Shown one piece after another: positions 54,098-63,322 of a stretch of 64,000 nt of DNA. Location of the stretch: assembly GCA_024397875.1 (NCBI GenBank), contig CP073344.1, forward strand, positions 2,161,001 to 2,225,000, read 5' to 3'. Made by a program: the position numbers and the translations under genes. The notes under the pieces were generated by a model, which had not been told where the DNA came from, ran no database searches, and worked only from the letters and a program-made list of their open reading frames with translations. Every line of letters starts with the position of its first letter. Positions within the stretch are counted from its first letter, which is position 1. The DNA comes from Amphritea atlantica (GTDB lineage Bacteria; Pseudomonadota; Gammaproteobacteria; Pseudomonadales; Balneatricaceae).

Positions 54098-54125
54098 AAA
54101 AACCACCGACAACGGTGGTTTTTTA
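54098..54125. terminator. Bidirectional terminator between arsR and pat
   Basis: AACCACCG (54101-54108) pairs with CGGTGGTT (54113-54120) around ACAA, with an A-run before and a T-run after. Confidence 0.9.
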
Positions 54126-54140
54126 TGACTCAGTCAGACT

Positions 54141-56876
54141 TCAGTTTTGCAACCGATAACGTTGCCAGTCTTCGGTTGGCTCGTTCAGCATCATCTCCAT
54201 CTCGACAACATCCTCCTCCATGTTGTAATGGTTTTTAAAGCCAAGCTTCTGTGCCAGCCCCTGCATCCCCTTGTTTGATGTCAAGGTCGACCCCATCAAC
54301 AGCAACGTTCCCCGGGCTTTACAGTAATCGATCACCTTCTGCATCAACACCACACCCAGTCCCTCGCCCTGCAGATCATCGCGGATCACCACCGAGAATT
54401 CAGCGCGGACATTATCGGCATCGGTCACCGCTCTGACGACTCCCAGTGTTTCCCAGCCAGGTGCTCCCTGTCTTGGCGCAGTCACAATAAACGCCATCTC
54501 GCGGTCGTAGTCGATCTGGGTCCAGTTTGCCAGTTCATGATGAGTTGGTATGCCACGGCTATAAAAATAACGCAGGCGTATCGATTCAGGACTCAACTGG
54601 TTATAAAACTCCAGATGGTTCGGCTCATCTTCTCCCCGTATCGCTCTCACCATCGCCTTCCGGCCGGATTTACGCAACGAGATATGCTCGCTCAGATACT
54701 CAGGATAAGGCGAGATCGCTAATACTGAAGGTTCGCCTAAGGAGACCGCCACATCAACCGCCAGCACACCCCGTCGGTTCATCAGCATCGGGTTGATTTC
54801 CAGCCCCTTCAGGTTGGGCAGCTCCACGACCATCTGCGACAACTTGATCAACAGACTACTAAGCTGCTCAAGATCCCTTTCCAGTTGTTCACTGCTCTCT
54901 CTGAGCACCGAGAATATATGCGAAGTACTGATTAGCTGACGTGCCAGACTGAGATTAAGCGGGGGCAACATCACTTGCCGGTCAGCCAGCACATCAACAG
55001 AATACCCCCCTTTACCAAACACCAGTAGTGGGCCAAATACCGGGTCACGGGTGATCCCCATATTGATCTGAAGTGACTGGAAGCCCCGCTTCATCTGCTG
55101 AATACAAAATCCCTTGATGTCATCCTCGGGAAACCGTTCCCTGACCCGATAGGTCAATTGAGTCGCCGCTTGCTTAACCTCATTACATGAAAACAGATCC
55201 AGCGCCAGGTCTTTCCAGCGGGGATGGCTTTTATTATCGTAGTTAAACGGGTAGATATTCTCGCGATGGATCACTTTTACCGCAACGGCACCGCCCAGCT
55301 TTTTAGCAATCTCAACGACCCCGTCAACATCATCGGCATAGTGGGTATGCGACACAGGAATATCGTACTGGTCTAACAGATCTGTCGCTTCATTATGGGT
55401 CAGATAGTCGCGTCCCTCGGCCAGCGCATTCGCAATCAGCGCTTTAGCCCGCTTATGATTTTGTTCATTTGGATCTTCAAAGGGCGCCGGGGTCTGTTTC
55501 ATCACTTCCTGATTGCGGCGAAACTCAACCATATGCATAAAGGCATCGACCGCCTCTTCAGGGGTGATAAAGGTGGTTACGCCGGCGCTGTTAAAATGGT
55601 TTCTTGACTCGATCGCCGTACTTCGCCCCATCCAGCAGGTGAGAATATTGCGCGGCGTATTCCGCGCCACCGTAATAATCTCTTCAGCAGTCGCCACTCC
55701 GGGAGCCATCCGCGTGGGAGCATGGATCACCAGCACAGCATCCACATTGGGATCTTTGGTCAACAGTCGGGTTACCTGGGCAAAGCGCTCCGGAGTCGCA
55801 TCAGCGTGCAGATCGACCGGGTTTTTCAGATTCCAGTGATCCGGCATTATCTCCCGTAAGGCCGTCACCGTCTCGGCACACAGTTCGGAAAGCTCTCCCC
55901 CCTTACGCAGCAGCTGATCCGTCGCCAGAGCATTGGGCCCCATACCGTTACAGACCAGCGCCAGCCGTTCACCCCGCATCGGCTTCATCCGCGACAGGGT
56001 TTCCAGCGCGTTATACAGCTGATCGACCGTATCCACGCGAACCACACCGGCCCGGCGCAGCGCCGCATCGTACACTAGGTCTTCATCCCTGATGCCCAGG
56101 GCGGGCTGATTTTCCTTATCCTCATCAAAGATCATATTGGATTTGAGCACCAGCACCAGTTTATTGCGCGAAGCGGAGCGCAGCGAACTGAGCAGGTTAC
56201 GGGAAGACCCGACCAGATGATCAAGCTGAATCAGGATCGACTGGGTATAAGGGTCCTGAGCGAAATAGTCGATAATGGATGGGAGATCGATATCAACCCC
56301 CTCTCCTAGCGTGAGGAAGTGAGAGAAGCCGATCTCCTGACCGTTGGCCCAGTCGATCATCGCCGTGCCTAACAGACCAGACTGCCCTACATAACTGACT
56401 TTACCCTTGCGGATATTCAGGTGTGAATAGCTGGCATTCATCTTATGGCCAGACACCAGCATCCCCATACAATCCGGCCCCAGTATACGGATACCATAGG
56501 GCCTGGCGGCCTCCATGATCTCATCCCGCATGCTTTTACCCAGCGACTCACTGGCAATCGACAGACCGCCCGTGAGAATCATCGCGGCCTTGACCATATT
56601 AGCGCCCAGTTTGCGGATCAGGCCGGCAACACTCTCGGGGGGCGAACAGATAATGGCCAGATCAGGCATTTCTGGCAGGCGGCTCAAGCCGCTGTAACAG
56701 GTGACCCCGAAAACAGTGTCATAACCCCGTTTGTTAACCGCCATCAGCTTGCCCTCAAACCCACTATCCAGCAGGTTTTGCAGCACGACACCGCCCATGC
56801 TGTTCTGTTTCTCAGAGGCTCCGAACACCGCAATCGATTTAGGCTTAAAAAAACGTTTGAGATATTTTGTACTCAA
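54141..56876 (-). CDS. Pat-type acyl-CoA synthetase / GNAT protein acetyltransferase
   Basis: A 911-residue two-part protein like E. coli PatZ (YfiQ/Pka) and Salmonella Pat, which acetylate lysines of acetyl-CoA synthetase and other enzymes. Residues 1-470 form a CoA-binding and succinyl-CoA-synthetase-like part (SIAVFGASEKQNSMGG, YVGQSGLLGTA), 480-700 an ATP-grasp part, and about 735-900 a GNAT domain with RDDLQGEGLGVVLMQK as acetyl-CoA site. Whether the synthetase half is active cannot be seen. The start is inferred as TTG 56876 with GGAG upstream. Confidence 0.93.
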   Translation of the reverse strand: MSTKYLKRFFKPKSIAVFGASEKQNSMGGVVLQNLLDSGFEGKLMAVNKRGYDTVFGVTCYSGLSRLPEMPDLAIICSPPESVAGLIRKLGANMVKAAMILTGGLSIASESLGKSMRDEIMEAARPYGIRILGPDCMGMLVSGHKMNASYSHLNIRKGKVSYVGQSGLLGTAMIDWANGQEIGFSHFLTLGEGVDIDLPSIIDYFAQDPYTQSILIQLDHLVGSSRNLLSSLRSASRNKLVLVLKSNMIFDEDKENQPALGIRDEDLVYDAALRRAGVVRVDTVDQLYNALETLSRMKPMRGERLALVCNGMGPNALATDQLLRKGGELSELCAETVTALREIMPDHWNLKNPVDLHADATPERFAQVTRLLTKDPNVDAVLVIHAPTRMAPGVATAEEIITVARNTPRNILTCWMGRSTAIESRNHFNSAGVTTFITPEEAVDAFMHMVEFRRNQEVMKQTPAPFEDPNEQNHKRAKALIANALAEGRDYLTHNEATDLLDQYDIPVSHTHYADDVDGVVEIAKKLGGAVAVKVIHRENIYPFNYDNKSHPRWKDLALDLFSCNEVKQAATQLTYRVRERFPEDDIKGFCIQQMKRGFQSLQINMGITRDPVFGPLLVFGKGGYSVDVLADRQVMLPPLNLSLARQLISTSHIFSVLRESSEQLERDLEQLSSLLIKLSQMVVELPNLKGLEINPMLMNRRGVLAVDVAVSLGEPSVLAISPYPEYLSEHISLRKSGRKAMVRAIRGEDEPNHLEFYNQLSPESIRLRYFYSRGIPTHHELANWTQIDYDREMAFIVTAPRQGAPGWETLGVVRAVTDADNVRAEFSVVIRDDLQGEGLGVVLMQKVIDYCKARGTLLLMGSTLTSNKGMQGLAQKLGFKNHYNMEEDVVEMEMMLNEPTEDWQRYRLQN

Positions 56877-57339
56877 GAGACTTACTCCGCAGACTTTCAG
56901 AACTGATCAGTAACGCTGATCGAACGACTGAGTCTATATCTTCCATATTACGCAAGTGCAGCACAAACATTATTGATCGAATAATCGTGATCAAAGTCAT
57001 AAAGCCCTGCCAAAGTGGGTAAAAACGCATCTCTATTTCAGTTTTAACCGGAACTGGCCAGAAAGTTATCCGTTTAGTTTAGCAACTCCTCCCACGCTTG
57101 CTGAGGTTTCATCGCCAGCCGTCGCTAACCACTTGAGTAACGCCACTGACAAACCGCCACGATTAATAGCTTTTTAGCCCCACCTGAGTATGTATATATA
57201 AATATCGAGTCTGAACCGGACCTCTCACCTGCTGATAAAAGAAAACCCGCTGACAGCGGGTTTATTGATATTGGTAGCTGCGGGTTCTGGCAACACTGGC
57301 AGTCAGACCGTCCCGCCGAGAACCTGTGGGGTTTATCCC
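56877..57339. other. Non-coding stretch upstream of pat
   Basis: This 463-nt gap holds an inverted repeat TTGATC-N10-GATCAA (56973-56994), 97 nt before pat, that could be an operator. It also holds the terminator of the lipoprotein gene (57236-57263). I see no gene in it. The AT-rich block around 57190-57205 has no clear meaning. Confidence 0.5.
57236..57263 (-). terminator. Terminator of the repeat lipoprotein gene
   Basis: On the minus strand, AAACCCGCT and AGCGGGTTT (57255-57263 and 57243-57251) pair around a 3-nt loop, followed by TTCTTTTAT. Confidence 0.75.
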
Positions 57340-57906
57340 TTACAGCGAGTTCATCGCTTTAAAACGGGCGACCAGTTCAGCCGGGTAGGTTTTCTTGTTG
57401 CTATCGTTCAGCACGAAGACAACGCTTTGTCCCTGAGGACCGGCACCAATCTGAGTCAGACGGAAGGCGGCTTCGCCGTTTTTGCGCACCTCCTGCATAT
57501 CCTCCAGGGTATTGAAGACATATAAACGGCCATCTTCTGCACGCATCTCACCATAGAAATCCTCAGCTGCAGGCATCTTACCGTTGTACATTTCAACACC
57601 GGCCAGACCGTCTAACATCTTTTTATCTTCACTGCGCAGACCGAATACCAGAGACTCCCCATGAGGGCCTGAACCGATGAACACCTTACGGTACGAGGTT
57701 TCACCCACGTTGAGGAACTCCTGATAAACAGCAAAGTCATCAAATACATAATGACGTCCTTCGTGATCAACTTCATACAGGTCCTGGTTATTCAGCTCAG
57801 GCGCCTTAACCATCTCCTGCTTAACTTCATTGGACTGGCATGCAGTCAGTGACAGTGTTACACCTGCGATCGCTGCAGCGACAGCAGCTTTTTTCAGAAA
57901 GGACAT
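57340..57906 (-). CDS. Lipoprotein with two internal repeats
   Basis: A 188-residue predicted lipoprotein. The signal peptide ends at the lipobox LTA-C near residue 23. The mature part holds two related units of about 45 residues: GRHYVFDDFAVYQEF with GSGPHGESLVFGL, and GRLYVFNTLEDMQEV with GAGPQGQSVVFVL. Each unit reads as strand, helix and strand. I do not recognise the family. The start at 57906 (MSFLKKAAV) has GGGGA upstream. The frame is open to 58056 but the extension would bury the signal peptide. Confidence 0.82.
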   Translation of the reverse strand: MSFLKKAAVAAAIAGVTLSLTACQSNEVKQEMVKAPELNNQDLYEVDHEGRHYVFDDFAVYQEFLNVGETSYRKVFIGSGPHGESLVFGLRSEDKKMLDGLAGVEMYNGKMPAAEDFYGEMRAEDGRLYVFNTLEDMQEVRKNGEAAFRLTQIGAGPQGQSVVFVLNDSNKKTYPAELVARFKAMNSL

Positions 57907-58101
57907 GTTTTTCCCCGGTTTACTGTGGATTGCCTGAAACGATCTATCGCCAGACTTAAAATATTCCACCCGAAGGGTAAACAGGGAATATGACAGCAAG
58001 GTTGCTAAATTATTGCTATTGCGTGACAGCAACAGAGTCAGGTCATCGAGACCCAAAACTGTTTTAAATCAGCCGGTAATCTCGGCTCTTAACCGCGTCA
58101 C

Positions 58102-58353
58102 TCACTCAGTTTCATCCAGCAGTGAAAAGGAGACAAAGGTAGTGAACAGCCCCAGACCAATCACCACCGGTGGGGCTGGAATTGCCAGCATCAGCAACCC
58201 GGAACCGAGCCAGATACGGTAAACCCAGCGCAACCGGGCTTTATAGGCAGCAGTAAACTTACGCCGGAAGAAGTGACTGCCATCCGGTTGTGTGACCTGC
58301 ATCCATTCCGGCAACATCAGCAACAGATAGAACCGTATTAATTCAAACCCCAT
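58102..58353 (-). CDS. Small hypothetical membrane protein
   Basis: An 83-residue protein with two possible membrane segments (residues 3-14 and 48-75, the latter Val/Ile/Leu/Pro-rich) separated by a basic loop RRKFTAAYKARLRWVYR. I do not recognise a family. The start at 58353 has GGGAG upstream. The longer open frame to 58482 would overlap the NAD-kinase-like gene. It lies 97 nt after that gene in the same direction and may be in its operon. Confidence 0.62.
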   Translation of the reverse strand: MGFELIRFYLLLMLPEWMQVTQPDGSHFFRRKFTAAYKARLRWVYRIWLGSGLLMLAIPAPPVVIGLGLFTTFVSFSLLDETE

Positions 58354-58450
58354 AGTGATACTCCCTCGAAAGCCGTTCTTAAAGCTTATCAAAGAATCTA
58401 AATTTTGCCTGTCCGACACGTCACTTTGAAGAAATACGGTGAGGTTTGAA

Positions 58451-59563
58451 TCAGTAGTCCGCCACCCGGTAGAGAATGGCATCCCGATAACCGGTCACAA
58501 TACGGATCAACCCTGAAAGCTGATGATTAAGCGCAGCATCACCACTGTCGACGATCAATGGGCGCCCTTCCAGCGCTTTAATCTTACTTTTAGTCGCGAC
58601 CACAATAATATTCTCGCGACCCAGACGCTTTAACAGTTCAGCACTGAGTTGCTGGTTCCCACGACCGATAATATGTCCCTGTCCACCAATAACGGTAATG
58701 ACCAGCCGGGTGTCATATCCCCCGGTCAGATCCAGTAGTTGCTGTGCGGTCAGATCCTGCCCAATCAGTTGACCGTTTTCGATCAGATCAACGCCCAGCA
58801 AGGTATTTTCAAGCCCCAGATGATCCATCAGCGCCTGCACTGTCGAGCCGGAACCCATGATATAGCGCACGTTATCCTGCATGTTCTCAGCAAAGTCGGC
58901 CGCAATATCGTCCAGCACCAGCTCTTCAACTTCACGTCCGCCATTTTTTACATGCTGGAGAAAACGCCCCTCTTCAGGCACCAGCAACTCACCATAATAC
59001 TTAGCCCGCACACGCCCCTCACGGAACGCAACCTCATCAATATCCCGAACCTCCTGATCCGCCAGCGTTACCAGCTCCCCGCGCACCAGCATCGCGACCA
59101 CTTCACCGGCGGCTTTTGGGGTAACCGTGTAAACCCCCGAATGGATTTTAACCCCCGCCGGAATCCCCAGTACCGGGGTGGAATCGCCGATCGCGTGACA
59201 GATATTGCGGGCCGTGCCATCACCACCGGCAAACAAAATCAGATCAACGCCCTGTTCAGCCATCTCCCGGGCGGCCCGTTCGGTATCATCCGCGCACGTG
59301 TGGCCCGCAGTGATAGTACCGATCACACGCGGTTGGAAACCGGCAATGCGGGCACTCTCCTCGCCCATCTCCCCCGGATAGGTAATCAGTTCAATATCCA
59401 GTCCCGCCAGCGGCTCCAGAGCCTGCTGAGTACGCAGGTTGGCTTTCGGTTCAGCGCCCATCGCCAGGGCTTTCAGCGCGGTATCTTCACCATCACTGCC
59501 TTTCAGACCAACGCTGCCTCCCACGCCTGCCAGGGGATTCACAATCAATCCAAGACGAAACAT
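58451..59563 (-). CDS. ATP-NAD kinase-like protein
   Basis: A 370-residue protein of the ATP-NAD/AcoX kinase group, distinct from the housekeeping NAD kinase by its extra N-terminal Rossmann-like part. Visible are LIVNPLAGVGGSVGLKGSDG at the N-terminus and the GGDGTARN motif of diacylglycerol/NAD kinases at about residue 110. The exact substrate is not known. AGGAG lies before the ATG. The PilZ gene upstream ends directly against its start (TAGATG), so translation is coupled. Confidence 0.88.
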   Translation of the reverse strand: MFRLGLIVNPLAGVGGSVGLKGSDGEDTALKALAMGAEPKANLRTQQALEPLAGLDIELITYPGEMGEESARIAGFQPRVIGTITAGHTCADDTERAAREMAEQGVDLILFAGGDGTARNICHAIGDSTPVLGIPAGVKIHSGVYTVTPKAAGEVVAMLVRGELVTLADQEVRDIDEVAFREGRVRAKYYGELLVPEEGRFLQHVKNGGREVEELVLDDIAADFAENMQDNVRYIMGSGSTVQALMDHLGLENTLLGVDLIENGQLIGQDLTAQQLLDLTGGYDTRLVITVIGGQGHIIGRGNQQLSAELLKRLGRENIIVVATKSKIKALEGRPLIVDSGDAALNHQLSGLIRIVTGYRDAILYRVADY

Positions 59564-60286
59564 CTATAACTCCTGTCCGGTGTAGTCGAGATTACCGGTT
59601 TCCACTAAGAACTGCTGATAAACAAAAGCGGTAATAATCAGTTGGGTATCTTCATCCAGATCCAAAAACTTAAAACCATGATTATACAAACTGCTCACCT
59701 CGGCCGGCCTGCTGTGAATATTTCTCAACTCAACCGGTACCAGTAAAACCTGATCGATATCGCCGATCTGTAAACGTGTCGTCAGATAAAAACGTTCGCC
59801 GACGCTACCCAGCGCATAGGGCAGCTGCAGACAGACGCCGTCCCGGCTGATATCAACACACAATGCATTGACGGGAAGACCGTCACTCTCCGCCATCTCA
59901 TCATAGTCATCAATAGAACAACTGAGGCTCACCGGAATCCGGCTGTGCTCCCTGATCCGCCTCAACTCAATGGTTTCGGGATACTCCAGTATCCAGTAAC
60001 TGAAGGGCTGATCATGCTGCTTGAGTATTTTGCTGGTGAAGGTGCAGATCCGATTACCGCTGATCAGGCGAAGGCTAGCCAGATTCCCTTCGTTAATCAG
60101 TGTCGGCACACCGCTTTTCGACGACGGCGCCGAGATCATGATGCCCCCTTTCTCCGCATACCCCAATAGCTTAGCTGTATATTTTGCTCTGGGAATACGG
60201 ATCTCAACCCGAACCGGCTCACCAATCTGCAGACGCAGATCAGCCAGTTTTTTTTCTGTTTGAATGGGTTCCAGTTTCAGAGCCAT
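59564..60286 (-). CDS. PilZ domain c-di-GMP effector (YcgR-like)
   Basis: A 240-residue protein with an N-terminal YcgR-N-type beta-barrel (about residues 15-110) and a PilZ domain (about 115-225). The c-di-GMP motif RxxxR is seen in RRIREHSR and D/NxSxxG in DISRDGV, both intact. YcgR-type proteins brake the flagellar motor when c-di-GMP is high. No flagellar gene is in the window, so the target is open. It precedes the NAD-kinase-like gene without a gap. Confidence 0.9.
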   Translation of the reverse strand: MALKLEPIQTEKKLADLRLQIGEPVRVEIRIPRAKYTAKLLGYAEKGGIMISAPSSKSGVPTLINEGNLASLRLISGNRICTFTSKILKQHDQPFSYWILEYPETIELRRIREHSRIPVSLSCSIDDYDEMAESDGLPVNALCVDISRDGVCLQLPYALGSVGERFYLTTRLQIGDIDQVLLVPVELRNIHSRPAEVSSLYNHGFKFLDLDEDTQLIITAFVYQQFLVETGNLDYTGQEL

Positions 60287-60367
60287 CAGATCCTTTTCGT
60301 GTTCAGGGTTATGTAAAGAAACAGTATACAGATCAATCAGATTGCTGACCTGATCAATGTAAGCTTA

Positions 60368-60394
60368 TAAAAAAAGCATGCCGGACAAAATGCT
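60368..60394 (-). terminator. Weak terminator of pdxB
   Basis: On the minus strand AGCAT (60390-60394) and ATGCT (60375-60379) pair around a 10-nt loop and are followed by seven Ts. The stem is only 5 bp and touches the stop codon. Confidence 0.5.
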
Positions 60395-61539
60395 CAGTCC
60401 AGACAAAAGCCAACCGCGCTCAGTTGCTCTGCCAGTTCGGCAGATGGCTTAGCGCCGGACAGTTTTGCCGCCACAAACTCCCGCCGTACCGGATAGTTTT
60501 TCCTGAGCAGATCAAACGCCAGCGGCTGAGATTCAGCATCCACCAGCGAGTCCATAAAATGTTTAAAATCCGCTTCTGGCTGATAAATAGCGTGCACGAT
60601 ATCGGTAAGTGTCTCGCCTCCCTGCAGCTGAACCTCGGGTTCAGGCCCGGCTTCCGCGAGGCAATCAGACAATTCAATCTGAGGGACTATGTTCTGTTGC
60701 AGACAAAATGCCCGATAGAGCATCCAGGTGCCGCGAATTTTACCATCAAGGCTATAACCGGCAATATGCGGGGTGCCAATGCGAACCCGTTGTGCCAGAT
60801 GAGCATCAACCACAGGCTCCGCTTCCCAAACATCCAGCAGCAGCGTGACATCATTGCGTTTACAGTGCCAGTCTAACAGCGCCTTGTTATCTATCACCGG
60901 CCCCCGTCCGGCATTCAGCAATATCGCACCGGGCTTAATAAGATCGAGGTTATCTTCATTCAGCAGATGAAAACTGGGGTGGCTTCCACTCTTTGTCAAC
61001 GGTGTATGCAGACAGATGATATCGGCTTGCTGTAACAGCTGCGACAGCGCAACAAACCCTTTTTCTCCGGCATCCGCACGGGGAGGATCATTCAACAGCA
61101 GTTTAACGCCCAGCTTAGCCAGCCGCTGTTGTAAACGCCGGCCCACATTACCCACCCCGACAATGCCAACCACTTTATCGGTCAGCCTGAAATCGTTCTC
61201 GCCAGCGACCAGCAACAGATTACTGATAACATACTCGGCCACCGCATCAGCGTTACAGCCCGGCGCGCTGGAAAAGCCGATGTTATTACGCTTAAGCCAG
61301 TCGGTATCGATATGATCCGTACCGATAGTCGCGGTGCCGACAAACCGGACGGGGGTATCTTCAAGCAAAGTCTGATCGACCCGGGTCACCGAGCGCACCA
61401 GCAGCAGGTCTGCGTGTTGCAGATCACTGTTCTGAATCGTTCTGCCTGGTAGTTTGCGAATCTCTCCCAGATGGCCAAATAAGCGCTCCAGTGCAGGAAT
61501 ATTTTCGTCGGCAACGATGTTCAGTCCGGTTGATTTCAA
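60394..61539 (-). CDS. pdxB: 4-phosphoerythronate dehydrogenase
   Basis: A 381-residue D-2-hydroxyacid dehydrogenase for pyridoxal 5'-phosphate synthesis. The opening VADENIPALERLFG matches PdxB. The NAD site is GIVGVGNVGRRLQ, and substrate and catalytic parts are RSVTRVD, LNAGRGPVID and GTPHIAGYSLDGK. The C-terminal PdxB-specific dimer domain is present, so it is not a general SerA. The start is inferred as TTG 61539 with GGAG before it. Confidence 0.95.
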   Translation of the reverse strand: MKSTGLNIVADENIPALERLFGHLGEIRKLPGRTIQNSDLQHADLLLVRSVTRVDQTLLEDTPVRFVGTATIGTDHIDTDWLKRNNIGFSSAPGCNADAVAEYVISNLLLVAGENDFRLTDKVVGIVGVGNVGRRLQQRLAKLGVKLLLNDPPRADAGEKGFVALSQLLQQADIICLHTPLTKSGSHPSFHLLNEDNLDLIKPGAILLNAGRGPVIDNKALLDWHCKRNDVTLLLDVWEAEPVVDAHLAQRVRIGTPHIAGYSLDGKIRGTWMLYRAFCLQQNIVPQIELSDCLAEAGPEPEVQLQGGETLTDIVHAIYQPEADFKHFMDSLVDAESQPLAFDLLRKNYPVRREFVAAKLSGAKPSAELAEQLSAVGFCLD

Positions 61540-61649
61540 TGATCACTCCAAAGGTTATAAAATCAGCTGGTTTAGGGGCGAAACGCCGATTATAATGGCG
61601 CGCCTTACGGTTTGACATCATTTCCGGACAAATTTACTCAGGTAGTTTT

Positions 61650-61898
61650 TTGATTATTCGCTGGCGCAGACAACAGGATTATTTCATAGTCCGACTCTAT
61701 CAGGATCTGATGGGGGACTGGGTGCTGAGCGAGTCCTGGGGCAATACGCTGAATAACAAAGATTCAGTCAACCACACCATCTTTCATTGCTATCATGAAG
61801 CCCGCAGCAAGCTGAGAGAGATCAGCCGACGTCAGAAAAACCTCGGCTTCAAAAAAACCGTATCCAAAGAACAGCAGATCGAACTGGACTTCGGCTAA
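61650..61898 (+). CDS. WGR-domain-like small protein
   Basis: An 82-residue protein that consists of a single WGR-like domain (WVLSESWGNTLNN, then a helix with FHCYHEARSKLREISRRQK). WGR domains occur in PARPs and MolR-type proteins and may bind nucleic acid. The start is inferred as TTG 61650, because the first ATG would cut off the opening strand RWRRQQDYFIVRLY. The gene stands alone between pdxB and trpB. Confidence 0.78.
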   Translation: MIIRWRRQQDYFIVRLYQDLMGDWVLSESWGNTLNNKDSVNHTIFHCYHEARSKLREISRRQKNLGFKKTVSKEQQIELDFG

Positions 61899-62056
61899 TC
61901 TGCCCTGCCTCAATCAGCCGGTAATTTATTAAACCCAACAGTTGGCATCTGCTCGCCACAGCGATATATTCCTCTCTACATAATACAAATATTATAAATA
62001 ATCGTGCCCGACGGTATCACATTACTAGCCGTCAAATATGAGCTAAGAGAGGTTTT

Positions 62057-63259
62057 ATGAGTCAGTTTGATTTTGCCCCGATGCCAGACAAAGAGGGATA
62101 TTTCGGTAACTACGGTGGCCAGATTATCCCGCCGGAACTCAAAAAAGTGATGGACGATATCGATCAGGCTTACGAAGAGATCCGCCATACTGAAGCGTTC
62201 CAGAACGAACTGATGCTGCTGAATCAGGACTATGTCGGTCGCCCCAGCCCGATCTATCATGCCAAACGCCTGAGTGAAAAACTCGGCGGCGCACAGATCT
62301 ACCTGAAACGGGAAGACCTCAATCACACCGGCGCCCATAAGATTAACCACTGCCTCGGTGAAGCGCTGCTAGCCAAGTTTATGGGCAAGAAGAAAGTCCT
62401 GGCAGAAACCGGTGCCGGTCAGCACGGCGTTGCTCTGGCGACCGCCTGTGCGCTGGTGGGTATCCCCTGCGAGATCCATATGGGTCAGGTGGATATCGAG
62501 AAAGAACACCCTAACGTCACCAAGATGAAGATCCTGGGCTGCAAACTGGTACCGGTCACCCGTGGCACCGCTACCCTGAAAGACGCGGTAGACAGCGCCT
62601 TCGAAGAGTATCTGAAAAACCCTGAAGAGTTCATCTACGCCATCGGTTCTGTCGTTGGTCCGCACCCGTTCCCGAAAATGGTACGCGACTTCCAGAGCAT
62701 TATCGGCCGCGAGGCGCGTCAGCAGTTCAACGAACGGCATGGTAAAAACCCGGACATCATCACCGCCTGTGTCGGCGGCGGTTCCAATGCCATGGGCCTG
62801 TTCACCGCTTTCCTGGAAGATGAAGAGGTGAAGATTGTCGGTGTAGAACCGGCCGGTAAAGGCCTCGACACCAAAGACCATTCCGCCACCCTGACACTGG
62901 GAACACCGGGCGCGATCCACGGATTCAAATGTTACGTCCTGCAGGATGAAAATGGCGAACCCCTGCCGGTTCACTCCATCGCCTCTGGACTGGACTACCC
63001 CGGTGTCGGTCCGCAGCACTGCTATCTGAAAGATATCGAGCGGGTTGAGTATCAGTCGGTCACCGACGACGAATGCCTCAACGCCTTTATGACCCTGTCT
63101 CAGGTTGAAGGCATCATCCCGGCGCTGGAAAGCGCCCACGCCGTCGCCTGGGCGATGCGTGAAGCACCAAAGCTGGGTAAGGATAAAAGTATTCTGATCA
63201 ACCTGTCCGGCCGGGGCGATAAAGACGCCGACTATGTGGCGGATAAGCTGGGGCTGTAA
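62057..63259 (+). CDS. trpB: Tryptophan synthase beta chain (orphan TrpB)
   Basis: A 400-residue PLP enzyme that joins indole and serine to tryptophan. The PLP Lys95 lies in TGAHKINH, the catalytic Glu in [10 protein letters not shown], the phosphate loop is VGGGSNAMG, and [14 protein letters not shown] and NLSGRGDKD follow. All catalytic parts look intact. There is no trpA or trpF next to it, and a strong terminator follows. The opening [13 protein letters not shown] and the gene context differ from a standard trpBA operon, so this may be a second, stand-alone copy. AGAGAGG lies before the ATG. Confidence 0.93.
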   Translation: MSQFDFAPMPDKEGYFGNYGGQIIPPELKKVMDDIDQAYEEIRHTEAFQNELMLLNQDYVGRPSPIYHAKRLSEKLGGAQIYLKREDLNHTGAHKINHCLGEALLAKFMGKKKVLAETGAGQHGVALATACALVGIPCEIHMGQVDIEKEHPNVTKMKILGCKLVPVTRGTATLKDAVDSAFEEYLKNPEEFIYAIGSVVGPHPFPKMVRDFQSIIGREARQQFNERHGKNPDIITACVGGGSNAMGLFTAFLEDEEVKIVGVEPAGKGLDTKDHSATLTLGTPGAIHGFKCYVLQDENGEPLPVHSIASGLDYPGVGPQHCYLKDIERVEYQSVTDDECLNAFMTLSQVEGIIPALESAHAVAWAMREAPKLGKDKSILINLSGRGDKDADYVADKLGL

Positions 63260-63284
63260 ACGCTGAGTGTAAGTCTAAAAACTA

Positions 63285-63322
63285 AAGGGCCGATCTTATT
63301 TAGTTAAGATCGGCCTTTTTTT
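63285..63322. terminator. Bidirectional terminator overlapping the end of the sigma-54 activator gene
   Basis: GGCCGATCTTA (63288-63298) pairs with TAAGATCGGCC (63305-63315), followed by seven Ts. The right arm is also the last codons and the stop codon of the minus-strand gene ending at 63304. Confidence 0.93.

Noticed and set aside
58739..59569. 276-residue open frame on the plus strand opposite the NAD-kinase-like gene
   Set aside because: It is a shadow of a well-supported gene on the other strand and has no recognisable domain.
62369..63139. 256-residue open frame on the minus strand opposite trpB
   Set aside because: trpB is conserved across its full length, so the antisense frame follows from its codon usage.
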